A stretch of DNA of 10,026 bases from Acidimicrobiia bacterium (lineage in GTDB: Bacteria > Actinomycetota > Acidimicrobiia > Acidimicrobiales > Iamiaceae). The notes under the pieces were generated by a model. That model was given only the letters and a program-made list of their open reading frames with translations. It was not told where the DNA came from and searched no databases. Below are positions 1 through 5,581 of the stretch, piece after piece (within the stretch, counting starts at the first letter, position 1; each line of letters begins with the position of its first letter). A program made the position numbers and the translations under genes. The stretch covers positions 1-10,026 of the forward strand of contig JAFBAD010000169.1 of the NCBI GenBank assembly GCA_019247975.1, read 5' to 3'.

Positions 1-906
1 TTCGAGCAGCTGCGCGACGTGCTGGCGACGTCGATCCACGGCTTCCACCACCCGATGAACCCGAAGTCCGCGTTCGACGACCCGCCCGAGGCACGGCGCG
101 CGTTCTTCGAGCAGATGTGGTCGAGCCCGGGCTTCATGAAGTTCACGAGCAACTACGTCGACATCCTCACCGACCCCGCTGCCAACGCCGAGTGGTGCGA
201 CTTCATCGCCGACAAGATCCGGGGCGTCGTGCGCGACCCGGCGACCGCCGAGAAGCTCATCCCCCAGGACCACCGCTACGGGCAGAAGCGGCCGCCCTAC
301 GTCGCCGGCTACTTCGAGGCGTTCAACCAGCCGCACGTGTCGCTCGTCGACCTGCGGGAGACGCCGATGGTGCGGGTGACGCCCGAGGGCATCGAGACGA
401 CCGAGCGCCTGCGGGAACACGACGTCATCGTCTGGGCCACGGGGTTCGACTTCGGTGGCGCAATGGCGCGCATGGGGATCGTCGGTCGCGACGGGCTCGC
501 GCTCACCGAGCACTGGGCCGACGGCCCGACCACCTTCCTCGGCATCCAGACCGCGGGCTTCCCGAACCTCTTCTTCCCCGGTGGTCCGCACGCGGCGGCC
601 GGCAACAACCCGCGCTACAACGGCGACCAGGTCGACTTCGTCATGGACACGCTGGTTGCGCTGCGCGACGAGGGCTGTGACGTGATCGAGGTGACGCCCG
701 AGGCCGAGGACCGGTGGACCGCGCTCATGGACAAGGCGGCGTCGCGCACGCCGTTCGGGACGATCGGTCAGTACGTCGGCGGCAACATCCCAGGCAAGCC
801 CCGCCGCTACCTGCTGAACGCAGCCGGCCGGCCGAAGCTGTTCGAGGAGCTGGCGCGGGTGAAGGAGTCCGGTTGGGCCGACTTCAGACGGTCGCGATCG
901 GCGTGA
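1..906 (+). CDS. Flavin-containing / Baeyer-Villiger-type monooxygenase, C-terminal part (5' end outside window)
   Basis: The reading frame is open from the first base, so the gene begins upstream; about 301 codons are visible. The visible part matches the C-terminal half of class B flavoprotein monooxygenases (cyclohexanone/phenylacetone monooxygenase-like). Seen: a IPQDHRYGQKRPP segment followed by YFEAFNQPHVSLVDL, which in the family leads into the second dinucleotide-binding lobe, and then DVIVWATGFDFG, the conserved ATGF motif near the FAD/NADPH interface. Family knowledge: these soluble enzymes use FAD, NADPH and O2 to insert oxygen next to a ketone, giving an ester or lactone, or to oxygenate N/S atoms. 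The N-terminal GxGxxG site and the FxGxxxHxxxW fingerprint that separates Baeyer-Villiger enzymes from other FMOs lie outside the window, so the subclass is inferred. The last 23 nt overlap the end of the convergent cyclase-family gene. Confidence 0.85.
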   Translation, partial: FEQLRDVLATSIHGFHHPMNPKSAFDDPPEARRAFFEQMWSSPGFMKFTSNYVDILTDPAANAEWCDFIADKIRGVVRDPATAEKLIPQDHRYGQKRPPYVAGYFEAFNQPHVSLVDLRETPMVRVTPEGIETTERLREHDVIVWATGFDFGGAMARMGIVGRDGLALTEHWADGPTTFLGIQTAGFPNLFFPGGPHAAAGNNPRYNGDQVDFVMDTLVALRDEGCDVIEVTPEAEDRWTALMDKAASRTPFGTIGQYVGGNIPGKPRRYLLNAAGRPKLFEELARVKESGWADFRRSRSA

Positions 907-1942
907 CCGGCGAGCCGACGATGCCGGGCATGCGGAGCGGCGGCGCGGTGAGGAAGAAGCGGCTGCGATCGTGCTCGCGCAGCCAGGCGGCGAGCTCGTG
1001 GAGGTACCAGAGCTCGCCGAGCGGCACGCCGAGCTTGAACAGGCAGAGGTGGTGGATCGGCAGGAACGAGTGCCGGCTCGGATCCCGGTCCTTGCCGAGC
1101 AGGCCCTCGACCGCGTAGTTGTCGGCGATCAGCGCGGAGATCTGCGACTCGGCGATCCACTCGAGCAGCGACTCGTCGTGCGCGTCGAGGTACGACGCGG
1201 TCGTGAAGATGCGGCGGGGGTCGGGGTTGCGGTCCCACTCGAGGATCTTGGTGGCGAAGCCGGTGTGGAGCAGCAGCATGTCGCCCGGCTCGACCACGAC
1301 GCCGTCGGCCGCCATCGCCTCCTGCAGCGTGTCGAGGCCGACCGGCTTCCAGTCGAGGCCGAGGTGGTGCGCGAGGTCGACCAACACCCCTCTCCCCTGC
1401 ACGCCGTGGAACGCCATGTGCTCGAGGCCGAGGTGGTGGGCGAAGGAGCGGTGCCCGCTGCCGTCGCCACGGGCGTCGTCCGACGGACCGACGAGGTCGG
1501 TGCCGGCGCGGTAGCCGTTGTAGTAGCGCGGCTCCTCGACGCCGTCGCCGTCGCCGTCGAACTCCGCGCCGACGTGCGCGAGCGAGTCCCACTGCGTCGA
1601 GTACTGGAGCGAGAGGGTCACGTTGTCGTCGGCCCAGACGTCGACGTACTTCGGGTCGCCGAAGTCGGGCATCGCGCTCATGTGGATGTTGAAGAACGTG
1701 TCGGCGTTGCCGTCCATGTCCTCGGTGGGCGCGAGGCGGGGCGGGTAGCGGCGCTGGTTCAGCGCCGTGCCGCCCGGGAAGTCGAGCGGCAGGCTGAGGC
1801 AGAAGCTGATGCCGGCCTGCACCTCACGCACGCCGGCGAGGACCTTGTCGGGCGTGAGCAGGTTGATGCGACCGAGCTCGTCGTCGTCACCCCAGTCGCC
1901 CCAGGTGGACCCCTCCGGTCGGTGCTTCCAGCGGCTCGCCAT
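884..1942 (-). CDS. Cyclase-family (kynurenine-formamidase-like, PF04199) hydrolase
   Basis: A 352-aa protein starting MASRWKHRPEG. Family members are metal-dependent soluble hydrolases acting on amides, esters or cyclic compounds (formamidase, isatin hydrolase, polyketide 'cyclase'). Seen: RINLLTPDKV near residues 25-34; the metal-site block at residues 114-123, YSTQWDSLAH, which corresponds to the family motif HGTHxDxPxH; and VEPGDMLLLHTGF further on. D119 and H123 are kept, but the two other motif histidines are Y114 and Q117 and the proline is L121; this QWD variant suggests a subfamily with different metal ligands. I chose the ATG at 1942 because the family N-terminus begins there and a TACAGT -10-like box lies 7 nt upstream, as in leaderless genes; the frame is open farther upstream to 2155 but that part is antisense to the next gene. 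Divergent from the amidohydrolase. Substrate unknown. Confidence 0.85.
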   Translation of the reverse strand: MASRWKHRPEGSTWGDWGDDDELGRINLLTPDKVLAGVREVQAGISFCLSLPLDFPGGTALNQRRYPPRLAPTEDMDGNADTFFNIHMSAMPDFGDPKYVDVWADDNVTLSLQYSTQWDSLAHVGAEFDGDGDGVEEPRYYNGYRAGTDLVGPSDDARGDGSGHRSFAHHLGLEHMAFHGVQGRGVLVDLAHHLGLDWKPVGLDTLQEAMAADGVVVEPGDMLLLHTGFATKILEWDRNPDPRRIFTTASYLDAHDESLLEWIAESQISALIADNYAVEGLLGKDRDPSRHSFLPIHHLCLFKLGVPLGELWYLHELAAWLREHDRSRFFLTAPPLRMPGIVGSPVTPIATV

Positions 1943-1982
1943 CCGTTGCACTGTACCGATCGGTCCAGTACCGTCGCCGGCG
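1943..1982. promoter_or_regulatory. Divergent promoter with palindromic operator (TetR-type-like)
   Basis: Only 40 bp separate the divergent cyclase-family and amidohydrolase starts. A perfect palindrome, ACCGATCGGT, sits at 1955-1964 inside the longer motif TGTACCGATCGGTCCAGTA (1952-1970). On the + strand TTGCAC (1946-1951), a 17-bp gap and TACCGT (1969-1974) look like -35/-10 boxes, with ATG 8 nt later; on the - strand TACAGT (1955-1950) lies 7 nt before ATG. Both transcripts would then be leaderless, and a protein bound to the palindrome would block both. The regulator itself is not in the window; the TetR type is inferred from the palindrome style only. Confidence 0.55.
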
Positions 1983-3230
1983 ATGATGCAGGACGACTTC
2001 GTCGTCTCGGGTGACGGGCACCTCCTGGAACCCACGGACCTCTTCCGGACCCGCTTGCCGAAGCACCTGCGCGAGCGAGGCGTGTGGGAGGAGGACCTCG
2101 AGCTCGACGAGCCGTGGGTCGAGGACGGCGCCCGGGTGTTCCGGCGCCTGCACACGCCGGGCTTCGAGGGCTGGACCGTGTCGCGCTACCGGCAGACGAG
2201 CGGCCGCACGCCCGAGGGTGAGCCCGACGTCATCCTCGAGGACATGGACGTCGACGGGGTCGACGTGCAGGTGATGCACCCGAACCTGTCGTTGTTCGGG
2301 CTCTACTCGGACGACCACGAGCTCTCGATGGCGCACGCGCGCGTCTACAACGACTACGTCGCCGAGCGGTTCAGCTCGCACTTCGACCGCATCTGCCCGA
2401 CCGCGCCGGTGCCGCTCACCGATGTCGCGGACGCGGTCGCCGAGATCGAGCGGGTGGCCGCCGCCGGGTTCCGGGCCGTGCTGCTGCCGGCGACCCCGCC
2501 GCGCAACTACTACACGCGCGACCTCGATCCGATGTGGGACGCGCTGTCGGCGACCGGCCTCCAGCCGTTCTTCCACACGCAGACCGGTGGCGTGCGGCTC
2601 GACGACCCGGAGTCGACCACCCTCAAGGTGGTGCTGGAGAACGCTGCGCAGGTCAACCAGCCGATGACCGAGAAGGCCGCCGCGAAGCGGATGGTCACCC
2701 AAGCCGTGTACAGCACGCTCGCACCGAGCCAGCTCATCTGCCAGCTCGTCGGCGGCGGTGTGCCCGAGCGCCACCCGGATCTCCACTTCTCGCTGATCGA
2801 GTTCAACGCGCACTGGCTCGCGTCGCTCGTCGGCGGCATGGACAAGTGCTGGGTGACCGGCATCGGCCAAGACGCGGACTGGTGGCTCGGAAAGTGGGAC
2901 GACTCGCGCCCGCCGTCCGACCAGCCGAACATGGCCCAGCTGTTCCGGCTCAACGAGAAGTGGCCGTACCCGCTCATGCCGAGCGAGTACGTGCAGCGGC
3001 AGTTCCACGTGCAGTTCCAGGACGATCCGGTCGCGCTCGCGTGCCGCCACATCACCGGGGTGTCGACGCTGGTCTGGGGCAACGACTACCCGCACGCCGA
3101 AGGCACCTTCCGCGGCAGCCGCGAGCTGAACGCCAAGCAGTTCGCGGGCGTGCCCGACGACGAGCGCAAGGCGATCCTCGGCGGCACGCTCGGCGGGCTG
3201 CTCGGCTACGACGCCTCGGTGGCCGCCTGA
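1983..3230 (+). CDS. Amidohydrolase-2 family (PF04909) metal-dependent hydrolase/decarboxylase
   Basis: A 415-aa protein starting MMQDDFVVSGDGHLLEP. The family (ACMSD, gamma-resorcylate decarboxylase and many uncharacterised actinobacterial enzymes) are soluble TIM barrels with one divalent metal that decarboxylate or hydrolyse ring-derived acids. Seen: D11-G-H13 with E16 (metal-binding strand 1); DVDGVDVQVMHPN (strand 2 region); FFHTQTGG with the mid-barrel histidine; SLIEFNAHW; and WGNDYPHAEGTF near the C-terminus with the conserved Asp and DYPH signature. Length is normal for this 400-aa subgroup. The ATG at 1983 (or 1986) is chosen because the DGH strand follows at once and a TACCGT box lies 8 nt upstream; the frame is open back to 1767, but that part is antisense to the cyclase-family gene. 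The SDR gene follows with overlapping stop/start, so the two probably form an operon. Substrate not determinable. Confidence 0.88.
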   Translation: MMQDDFVVSGDGHLLEPTDLFRTRLPKHLRERGVWEEDLELDEPWVEDGARVFRRLHTPGFEGWTVSRYRQTSGRTPEGEPDVILEDMDVDGVDVQVMHPNLSLFGLYSDDHELSMAHARVYNDYVAERFSSHFDRICPTAPVPLTDVADAVAEIERVAAAGFRAVLLPATPPRNYYTRDLDPMWDALSATGLQPFFHTQTGGVRLDDPESTTLKVVLENAAQVNQPMTEKAAAKRMVTQAVYSTLAPSQLICQLVGGGVPERHPDLHFSLIEFNAHWLASLVGGMDKCWVTGIGQDADWWLGKWDDSRPPSDQPNMAQLFRLNEKWPYPLMPSEYVQRQFHVQFQDDPVALACRHITGVSTLVWGNDYPHAEGTFRGSRELNAKQFAGVPDDERKAILGGTLGGLLGYDASVAA

Positions 3231-4123
3231 GCGAGCTGCGCTTCGAGGGGCGCGTCGCGGTCGTCACCGGCGCGGGGCGCGGGATCGGTCGCGCGTACGC
3301 GCTGCTGCTCGCCGCCCGTGGGGCGTCGGTGGTCGTGAACGACCTCGGCGGATCGATGTCGGGTGCGGGTGCGTCGTCCGAGCCGGCCGCGGCCGTCGTC
3401 GAGGAGATCGGCGAAGCCGCCGTCGCCGACACGAACGACATCTCCACCGAGGCCGGGGCCCAGGCGTTGATCGGGACGGCGGTCGACCGGTTCGGCCGCG
3501 TCGACGCGCTCGTCAACAACGCCGGCATCATGCGCTGGGCCGGCTTCCCCGACGTGAGCGACGACGAGTTCGAGCACCACCTCGCGGTGCACCTGCTGGG
3601 CTCCTTCCACACCTCACGGGCTGCGTGGCCGCACATGGTCGAGCAGGGCTACGGACGCATCGTGATGACGACGTCGTCGGGCGTCTTCGGCCTGCCGAAC
3701 AACACGTCGTACGCGGCCGCCAAGGGTGGCGTGATCGGCCTGATGCGCAGCCTGTCGCAGGCCGGCGCCGGGCCCGGCATCAGGGTCAACTGCATCGCCC
3801 CGGCGGCGTACACCCGCATGGCGGGCAAGGGCGATCCCCCGCCGGCCATGGCGCCCGAGCTGGTCGCGCCGATGGTCGCGTACCTGGCCCACGAGGACTG
3901 CCCGGTCAGCGGCGAGATCTACACCGCCGGCTTCGGCCGCTTCGCCCGGCTGTTCCTGGCCAGCACCGAGGGCGTCGTCGTCGACGACCCCACCGTCGAA
4001 GACGTCGCCGCCCAATGGGCGGCCATCAACGCCGAACCCGGCTACCAGGTCCCCCCGGACCTCACCACCTGGTCCCAGACCTTCACCTCCCACCTCGAGG
4101 ACGGGGCTACCGGAAACCGGTAG
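3227..4123 (+). CDS. Short-chain dehydrogenase/reductase, hydroxyacyl-CoA-dehydrogenase-like; probable CTG start
   Basis: About 298 aa of a classical SDR, a cytosolic NAD(P)-dependent alcohol/ketone oxidoreductase. Seen: TGAGRGIG (residues 14-21) cofactor glycine motif; VVVNDLGGSMSGAG, which resembles the (3R)-hydroxyacyl-CoA dehydrogenase unit of MFE-2-type enzymes; NNAG; the catalytic serine in TTSSGVFG; the YxxxK pair in SYAAAKGG; and GIRVNCIAP. The start is unusual: no ATG, GTG or TTG in frame lies close before the glycine motif. The codon in the expected place is CTG at 3227, overlapping the TGA of the amidohydrolase as CTGA, with GGTGG (3218-3222) as a weak ribosome site. Translational coupling is inferred. 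An automatic caller may choose a far upstream or truncated start. The last ten residues (LEDGATGNR region) and the TAG stop are encoded by the hairpin repeat at 4094-4136, so the original tail may have been replaced. Confidence 0.82.
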   Translation: MSELRFEGRVAVVTGAGRGIGRAYALLLAARGASVVVNDLGGSMSGAGASSEPAAAVVEEIGEAAVADTNDISTEAGAQALIGTAVDRFGRVDALVNNAGIMRWAGFPDVSDDEFEHHLAVHLLGSFHTSRAAWPHMVEQGYGRIVMTTSSGVFGLPNNTSYAAAKGGVIGLMRSLSQAGAGPGIRVNCIAPAAYTRMAGKGDPPPAMAPELVAPMVAYLAHEDCPVSGEIYTAGFGRFARLFLASTEGVVVDDPTVEDVAAQWAAINAEPGYQVPPDLTTWSQTFTSHLEDGATGNR

Positions 4124-4136
4124 CCCCGTCCTCGAG
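4094..4136. repeat. Perfect 20-bp hairpin repeat, left copy, at the SDR 3' end
   Basis: Arms 4094-4113 and 4117-4136 are exact reverse complements around an AAA loop; the left arm starts CTCGAGGACGGGGCTACC. The right arm holds the SDR stop codon. A closely related hairpin lies at 7622-7670. A factor-independent terminator without a U-tract, common in actinobacteria, is one reading; a mobile palindromic repeat bounding the nuclease gene is another. The IS1595 left end lies 13 bp downstream, so this hairpin is not part of that element. Confidence 0.85.
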
Positions 4137-4141
4137 AATGA

Positions 4142-4149
4142 AGTCGCGC
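4142..4149. repeat. Target-site duplication, left copy (AGTCGCGC)
   Basis: The 8 bp immediately outside the left inverted repeat are AGTCGCGC, identical to 6656-6663 outside the right inverted repeat. Eight bp is the duplication length known for the IS1595 family. Confidence 0.93.
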
Positions 4150-4172
4150 GGGGCTGTGTGACGTGACAAACC
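4150..4172 (+). repeat. Terminal inverted repeat, left end
   Basis: Reads inward GGGGCTGTGTGAC followed by GTGACAAACC. The right end reads GGGGATGTGTGAC then TTGACAAACC; the mismatches are at positions 5 (C/A) and 14 (G/T). Confidence 0.93.
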
Positions 4173-4185
4173 CACGGGCACTAAG

Positions 4186-4773
4186 GTGCAGGTCGTGGGG
4201 TTTTCGGCGGATCGCGCCAAGGCGGTCGCTGGCGACTGGTGGAAGTCGCTCGGGAGCATCTTCGGCCTCATCTTCGGCGTGGCGTCCGCGCTGTCACTCG
4301 CGCTGTGGTGGAAGGCGCAGGGGCGGAGTTGGCAGACCGGCGTCATCGTCGGCCTGGTGCTCGCGCTGGCGGTCAGCCTCCGCGCTCTCTTCGTCCTTCG
4401 AGGCCAGCTGATGGCAAGCCAGTCTCAGCTAGCCGACACAGACAAACGGGCACAGCGAGCGGCACGCCACGACGCCCTTCGCCGTGAAGCCGAAGTCTTC
4501 GAACGTCAGATGGTCGAACTCCTACAGAACCAGACCCTCTCGGACCCCGACGCGGACGCCATGCGCGGGATGATGGCCCTGAGTGGAGTCCGCCCCGTCA
4601 TCACCTGGGTCACCGAGAACTTCGGCGTGGACGAAGCGGCGCTCGTCGGGGACGACGCTCCGCTCCCAGCAAGCTTGATGGGCTTGACCGCCGAGGAGCG
4701 CGTCAGGGTCGTCACGACGGCGTTGCAGCAGATCCGCAGCCTGCTCGATGAGCTGCCTGCGTGGTCGCCCTAG
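4186..4773 (+). CDS. Passenger protein with two membrane helices and a coiled coil, unknown function
   Basis: I do not recognise a family for this 195-aa protein. Seen: a short N-terminal stretch; two hydrophobic segments at about residues 21-42 (LGSIFGLIFGVASALSLAL core) and 51-72 (GVIVGLVLALAV core) joined by a short polar turn; a charged, Q/R/E-rich helix at about 73-115 likely to form a coiled coil; and a soluble C-terminal part with D/E-rich loops and a final helix (about 170-190). This suggests an inner-membrane hairpin with a cytoplasmic helical tail. The start may be GTG 4186, or GTG 4195, which lies 7 nt behind TAAGGT (4182-4187) and would suit a leaderless mRNA. It lies wholly within the IS1595 element directly behind the left inverted repeat. 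Its stop shares the bases CTAG with the stop of the facing mini-ORF. A role in transposition, immunity or host membrane association cannot be decided. Confidence 0.7.
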   Translation: MQVVGFSADRAKAVAGDWWKSLGSIFGLIFGVASALSLALWWKAQGRSWQTGVIVGLVLALAVSLRALFVLRGQLMASQSQLADTDKRAQRAARHDALRREAEVFERQMVELLQNQTLSDPDADAMRGMMALSGVRPVITWVTENFGVDEAALVGDDAPLPASLMGLTAEERVRVVTTALQQIRSLLDELPAWSP

Positions 4774-4889
4774 TCGTCGTTCTCGTCGTCGTCCTCCGGC
4801 TGATCACCGGCAAGTAGGACGCGGAGCACGTCCTCGGGGTCGGCGTCGATGTTGACCCGTTCGTCCAGGTCCCGCTTCGGCTCGGGCAT
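4770..4889 (-). CDS. Acidic 39-aa mini-protein, unknown function
   Basis: ATG at 4889 opens a 39-codon frame: MPEPKRDLDERVNIDADPED, then VLRVLLAG, then a tail of almost only D and E, ending in TAG. It begins 18 nt after the hicA stop on the same strand, so it could be the third gene of hicB-hicA. Seen: a strongly acidic composition with one short amphipathic/hydrophobic patch (VLRVLLA). The frame ends exactly against the convergent passenger gene (shared CTAG), which leaves almost no spare sequence and favours a real gene. The acidic tail comes from a TCGTCG-rich stretch, so chance coding is possible. I recognise no family; a DNA-mimic or toxin-binding role would be speculation. Confidence 0.5.
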   Translation of the reverse strand: MPEPKRDLDERVNIDADPEDVLRVLLAGDQPEDDDENDD

Positions 4890-4907
4890 CGACCACAGGC
4901 TACGGCG

Positions 4908-5144
4908 TCACTTGTGCTTGTTGAAGGCCTTCAAGTACTCGTCGTCGGTGAGCCCTGCCGCCCTCACCAGCTGCCGCAGTGTTCCGCGAGACATGTTCTT
5001 CCCCGCGTGGCAGACGAGAGACAGCGTCTTGTGGCCGCGTCGGGTCAGGATGATGTGACTACCGGTCGTTCGGTTGTAGGTCCAGCCGAGTGCCTCGAAC
5101 ACCTTCCGGTGGACATGGCAGGTGGCCATTGGCAGGGATGCCAT
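4908..5144 (-). CDS. hicA: HicA-family mRNA-interferase toxin
   Basis: A 78-aa protein with the HicA/YcfA double-stranded-RNA-binding-like fold pattern: an N-terminal helix (KVFEALGW), the TTGSHIILTR strand with the catalytic histidine at H30 in the GSH motif, a second strand ending in CHAGKN, then RGTLRQLVRAAGLTDDEYLKAF, the family's C-terminal GTLRxxxxxAGL helix. Family knowledge: HicA cleaves mRNA/tmRNA and is held inactive by HicB. The usual P-x-H after the second strand is C45-H46 here. Start ATG 5144 lies 12 nt after the hicB stop; ATG 5129 (M6) is an alternative. It lies within the IS1595 element, where the pair could stabilise the transposon by addiction (inference). The order hicB then hicA is the less classical one but is known. 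Confidence 0.88.
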   Translation of the reverse strand: MASLPMATCHVHRKVFEALGWTYNRTTGSHIILTRRGHKTLSLVCHAGKNMSRGTLRQLVRAAGLTDDEYLKAFNKHK

Positions 5145-5156
5145 TGACCTACGGAT

Positions 5157-5393
5157 CTATCCGAATGCCACCTGACGTGTCGTGACCTTGTGGTCGTCCT
5201 CGACTTCGATCCGGGGCTCGGAGGTCTCCAACTCTGCGGCGAGCACGCCCTGGATGGCTTCAGCGAGGTTGGAGAGGGCGTCCTTCTCGGTCTCGCCGTC
5301 GCTGACGCAGCCGGGAAGTTCCACGACCCAGGCGGTGAACCCTCCATCGAGTTCATCGGGCTGAGTTCTGATCGTGAGGGTCCAGCGCGACAT
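5157..5393 (-). CDS. hicB: HicB-family antitoxin
   Basis: The core is 78 aa: MSRWTLTIRT, GGFTAWVVELPGCVSDGETE, then KDALSNLAEAIQGVLAAEL, which is the HicB partial RNase-H-like fold (strand, ELPGC turn, helix). HicB binds and blocks HicA. No helix-turn-helix or ribbon-helix-helix is visible after the core; the C-terminal 28 residues are acidic/basic and end in VAFG. The start is uncertain. ATG 5393 matches the family N-terminus but has no clear ribosome site. GTG 5495 (112 aa) follows GGGGGAC at a short distance, and ATG 5483 (108 aa) is also possible; these would add an Arg-rich N-terminal extension. The frame is open far upstream, through the transposase gene, but that part is a shadow. hicA follows 12 nt downstream, so the two are co-transcribed and probably translationally linked. 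Confidence 0.82.
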   Translation of the reverse strand: MSRWTLTIRTQPDELDGGFTAWVVELPGCVSDGETEKDALSNLAEAIQGVLAAELETSEPRIEVEDDHKVTTRQVAFG

Positions 5394-5507
5394 GAACTCG
5401 TCGTGAGTGTCACGTCGTTCGCTCTCGAACCGGCGAAGGATGCCTCGCACCCTCGCGCGGAACGCGGCTACCGGTGCAGGCATGCCATCACTCACACCGT
5501 CCCCCAA

Positions 5508-5523
5508 ATCACATCGATGTGAT
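5508..5523. promoter_or_regulatory. 16-bp perfect palindrome upstream of hicB (possible operator)
   Basis: ATCACATCGATGTGAT is its own reverse complement and lies in the 5496-5581 gap between the transposase stop and the extended hicB start. Toxin-antitoxin operons are usually autoregulated at such sites, but this HicB shows no obvious DNA-binding domain, so the binding protein (HicBA complex, host factor) is unknown. No clear -35/-10 pair was found here. Confidence 0.4.
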
Positions 5524-5581
5524 CCTTCGCATGAGCCACGATCAAGGCTACACGCGTGGAGTTCGGATTTGTCGATGCCCT

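Noticed and set aside
1767..1982. 72-residue N-terminal extension of the amidohydrolase
   Set aside because: It would read through the divergent promoter and antisense to the cyclase-family gene; the metal-binding DGH strand sits at the start of the shorter form.
971..2014. Long + strand open frame opposite the cyclase-family gene
   Set aside because: It is antisense to a protein with clear family motifs; the translation is V/E/R-rich with no recognisable domain, as expected for a shadow frame in high-GC DNA.
1887..3095. 402-codon - strand open frame opposite the amidohydrolase
   Set aside because: Shadow of the amidohydrolase; repetitive R/V/H/L composition and no motif.
4094..4136. Hairpins as the ends of the IS1595 element
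   Set aside because: The true ends are the GGGG...ACC repeats with the AGTCGCGC duplication; both hairpins lie outside them, and the right one is beyond the nuclease gene.
4774..4795. TCGTCG-rich stretch as a microsatellite
   Set aside because: It is short and imperfect, and is explained by Asp/Glu codons of the facing mini-ORF.
5508..5523. 16-bp palindrome as a transposon end or recombination site
   Set aside because: No matching partner near the other side of the transposase and no flanking duplication; a local operator is the more modest reading.
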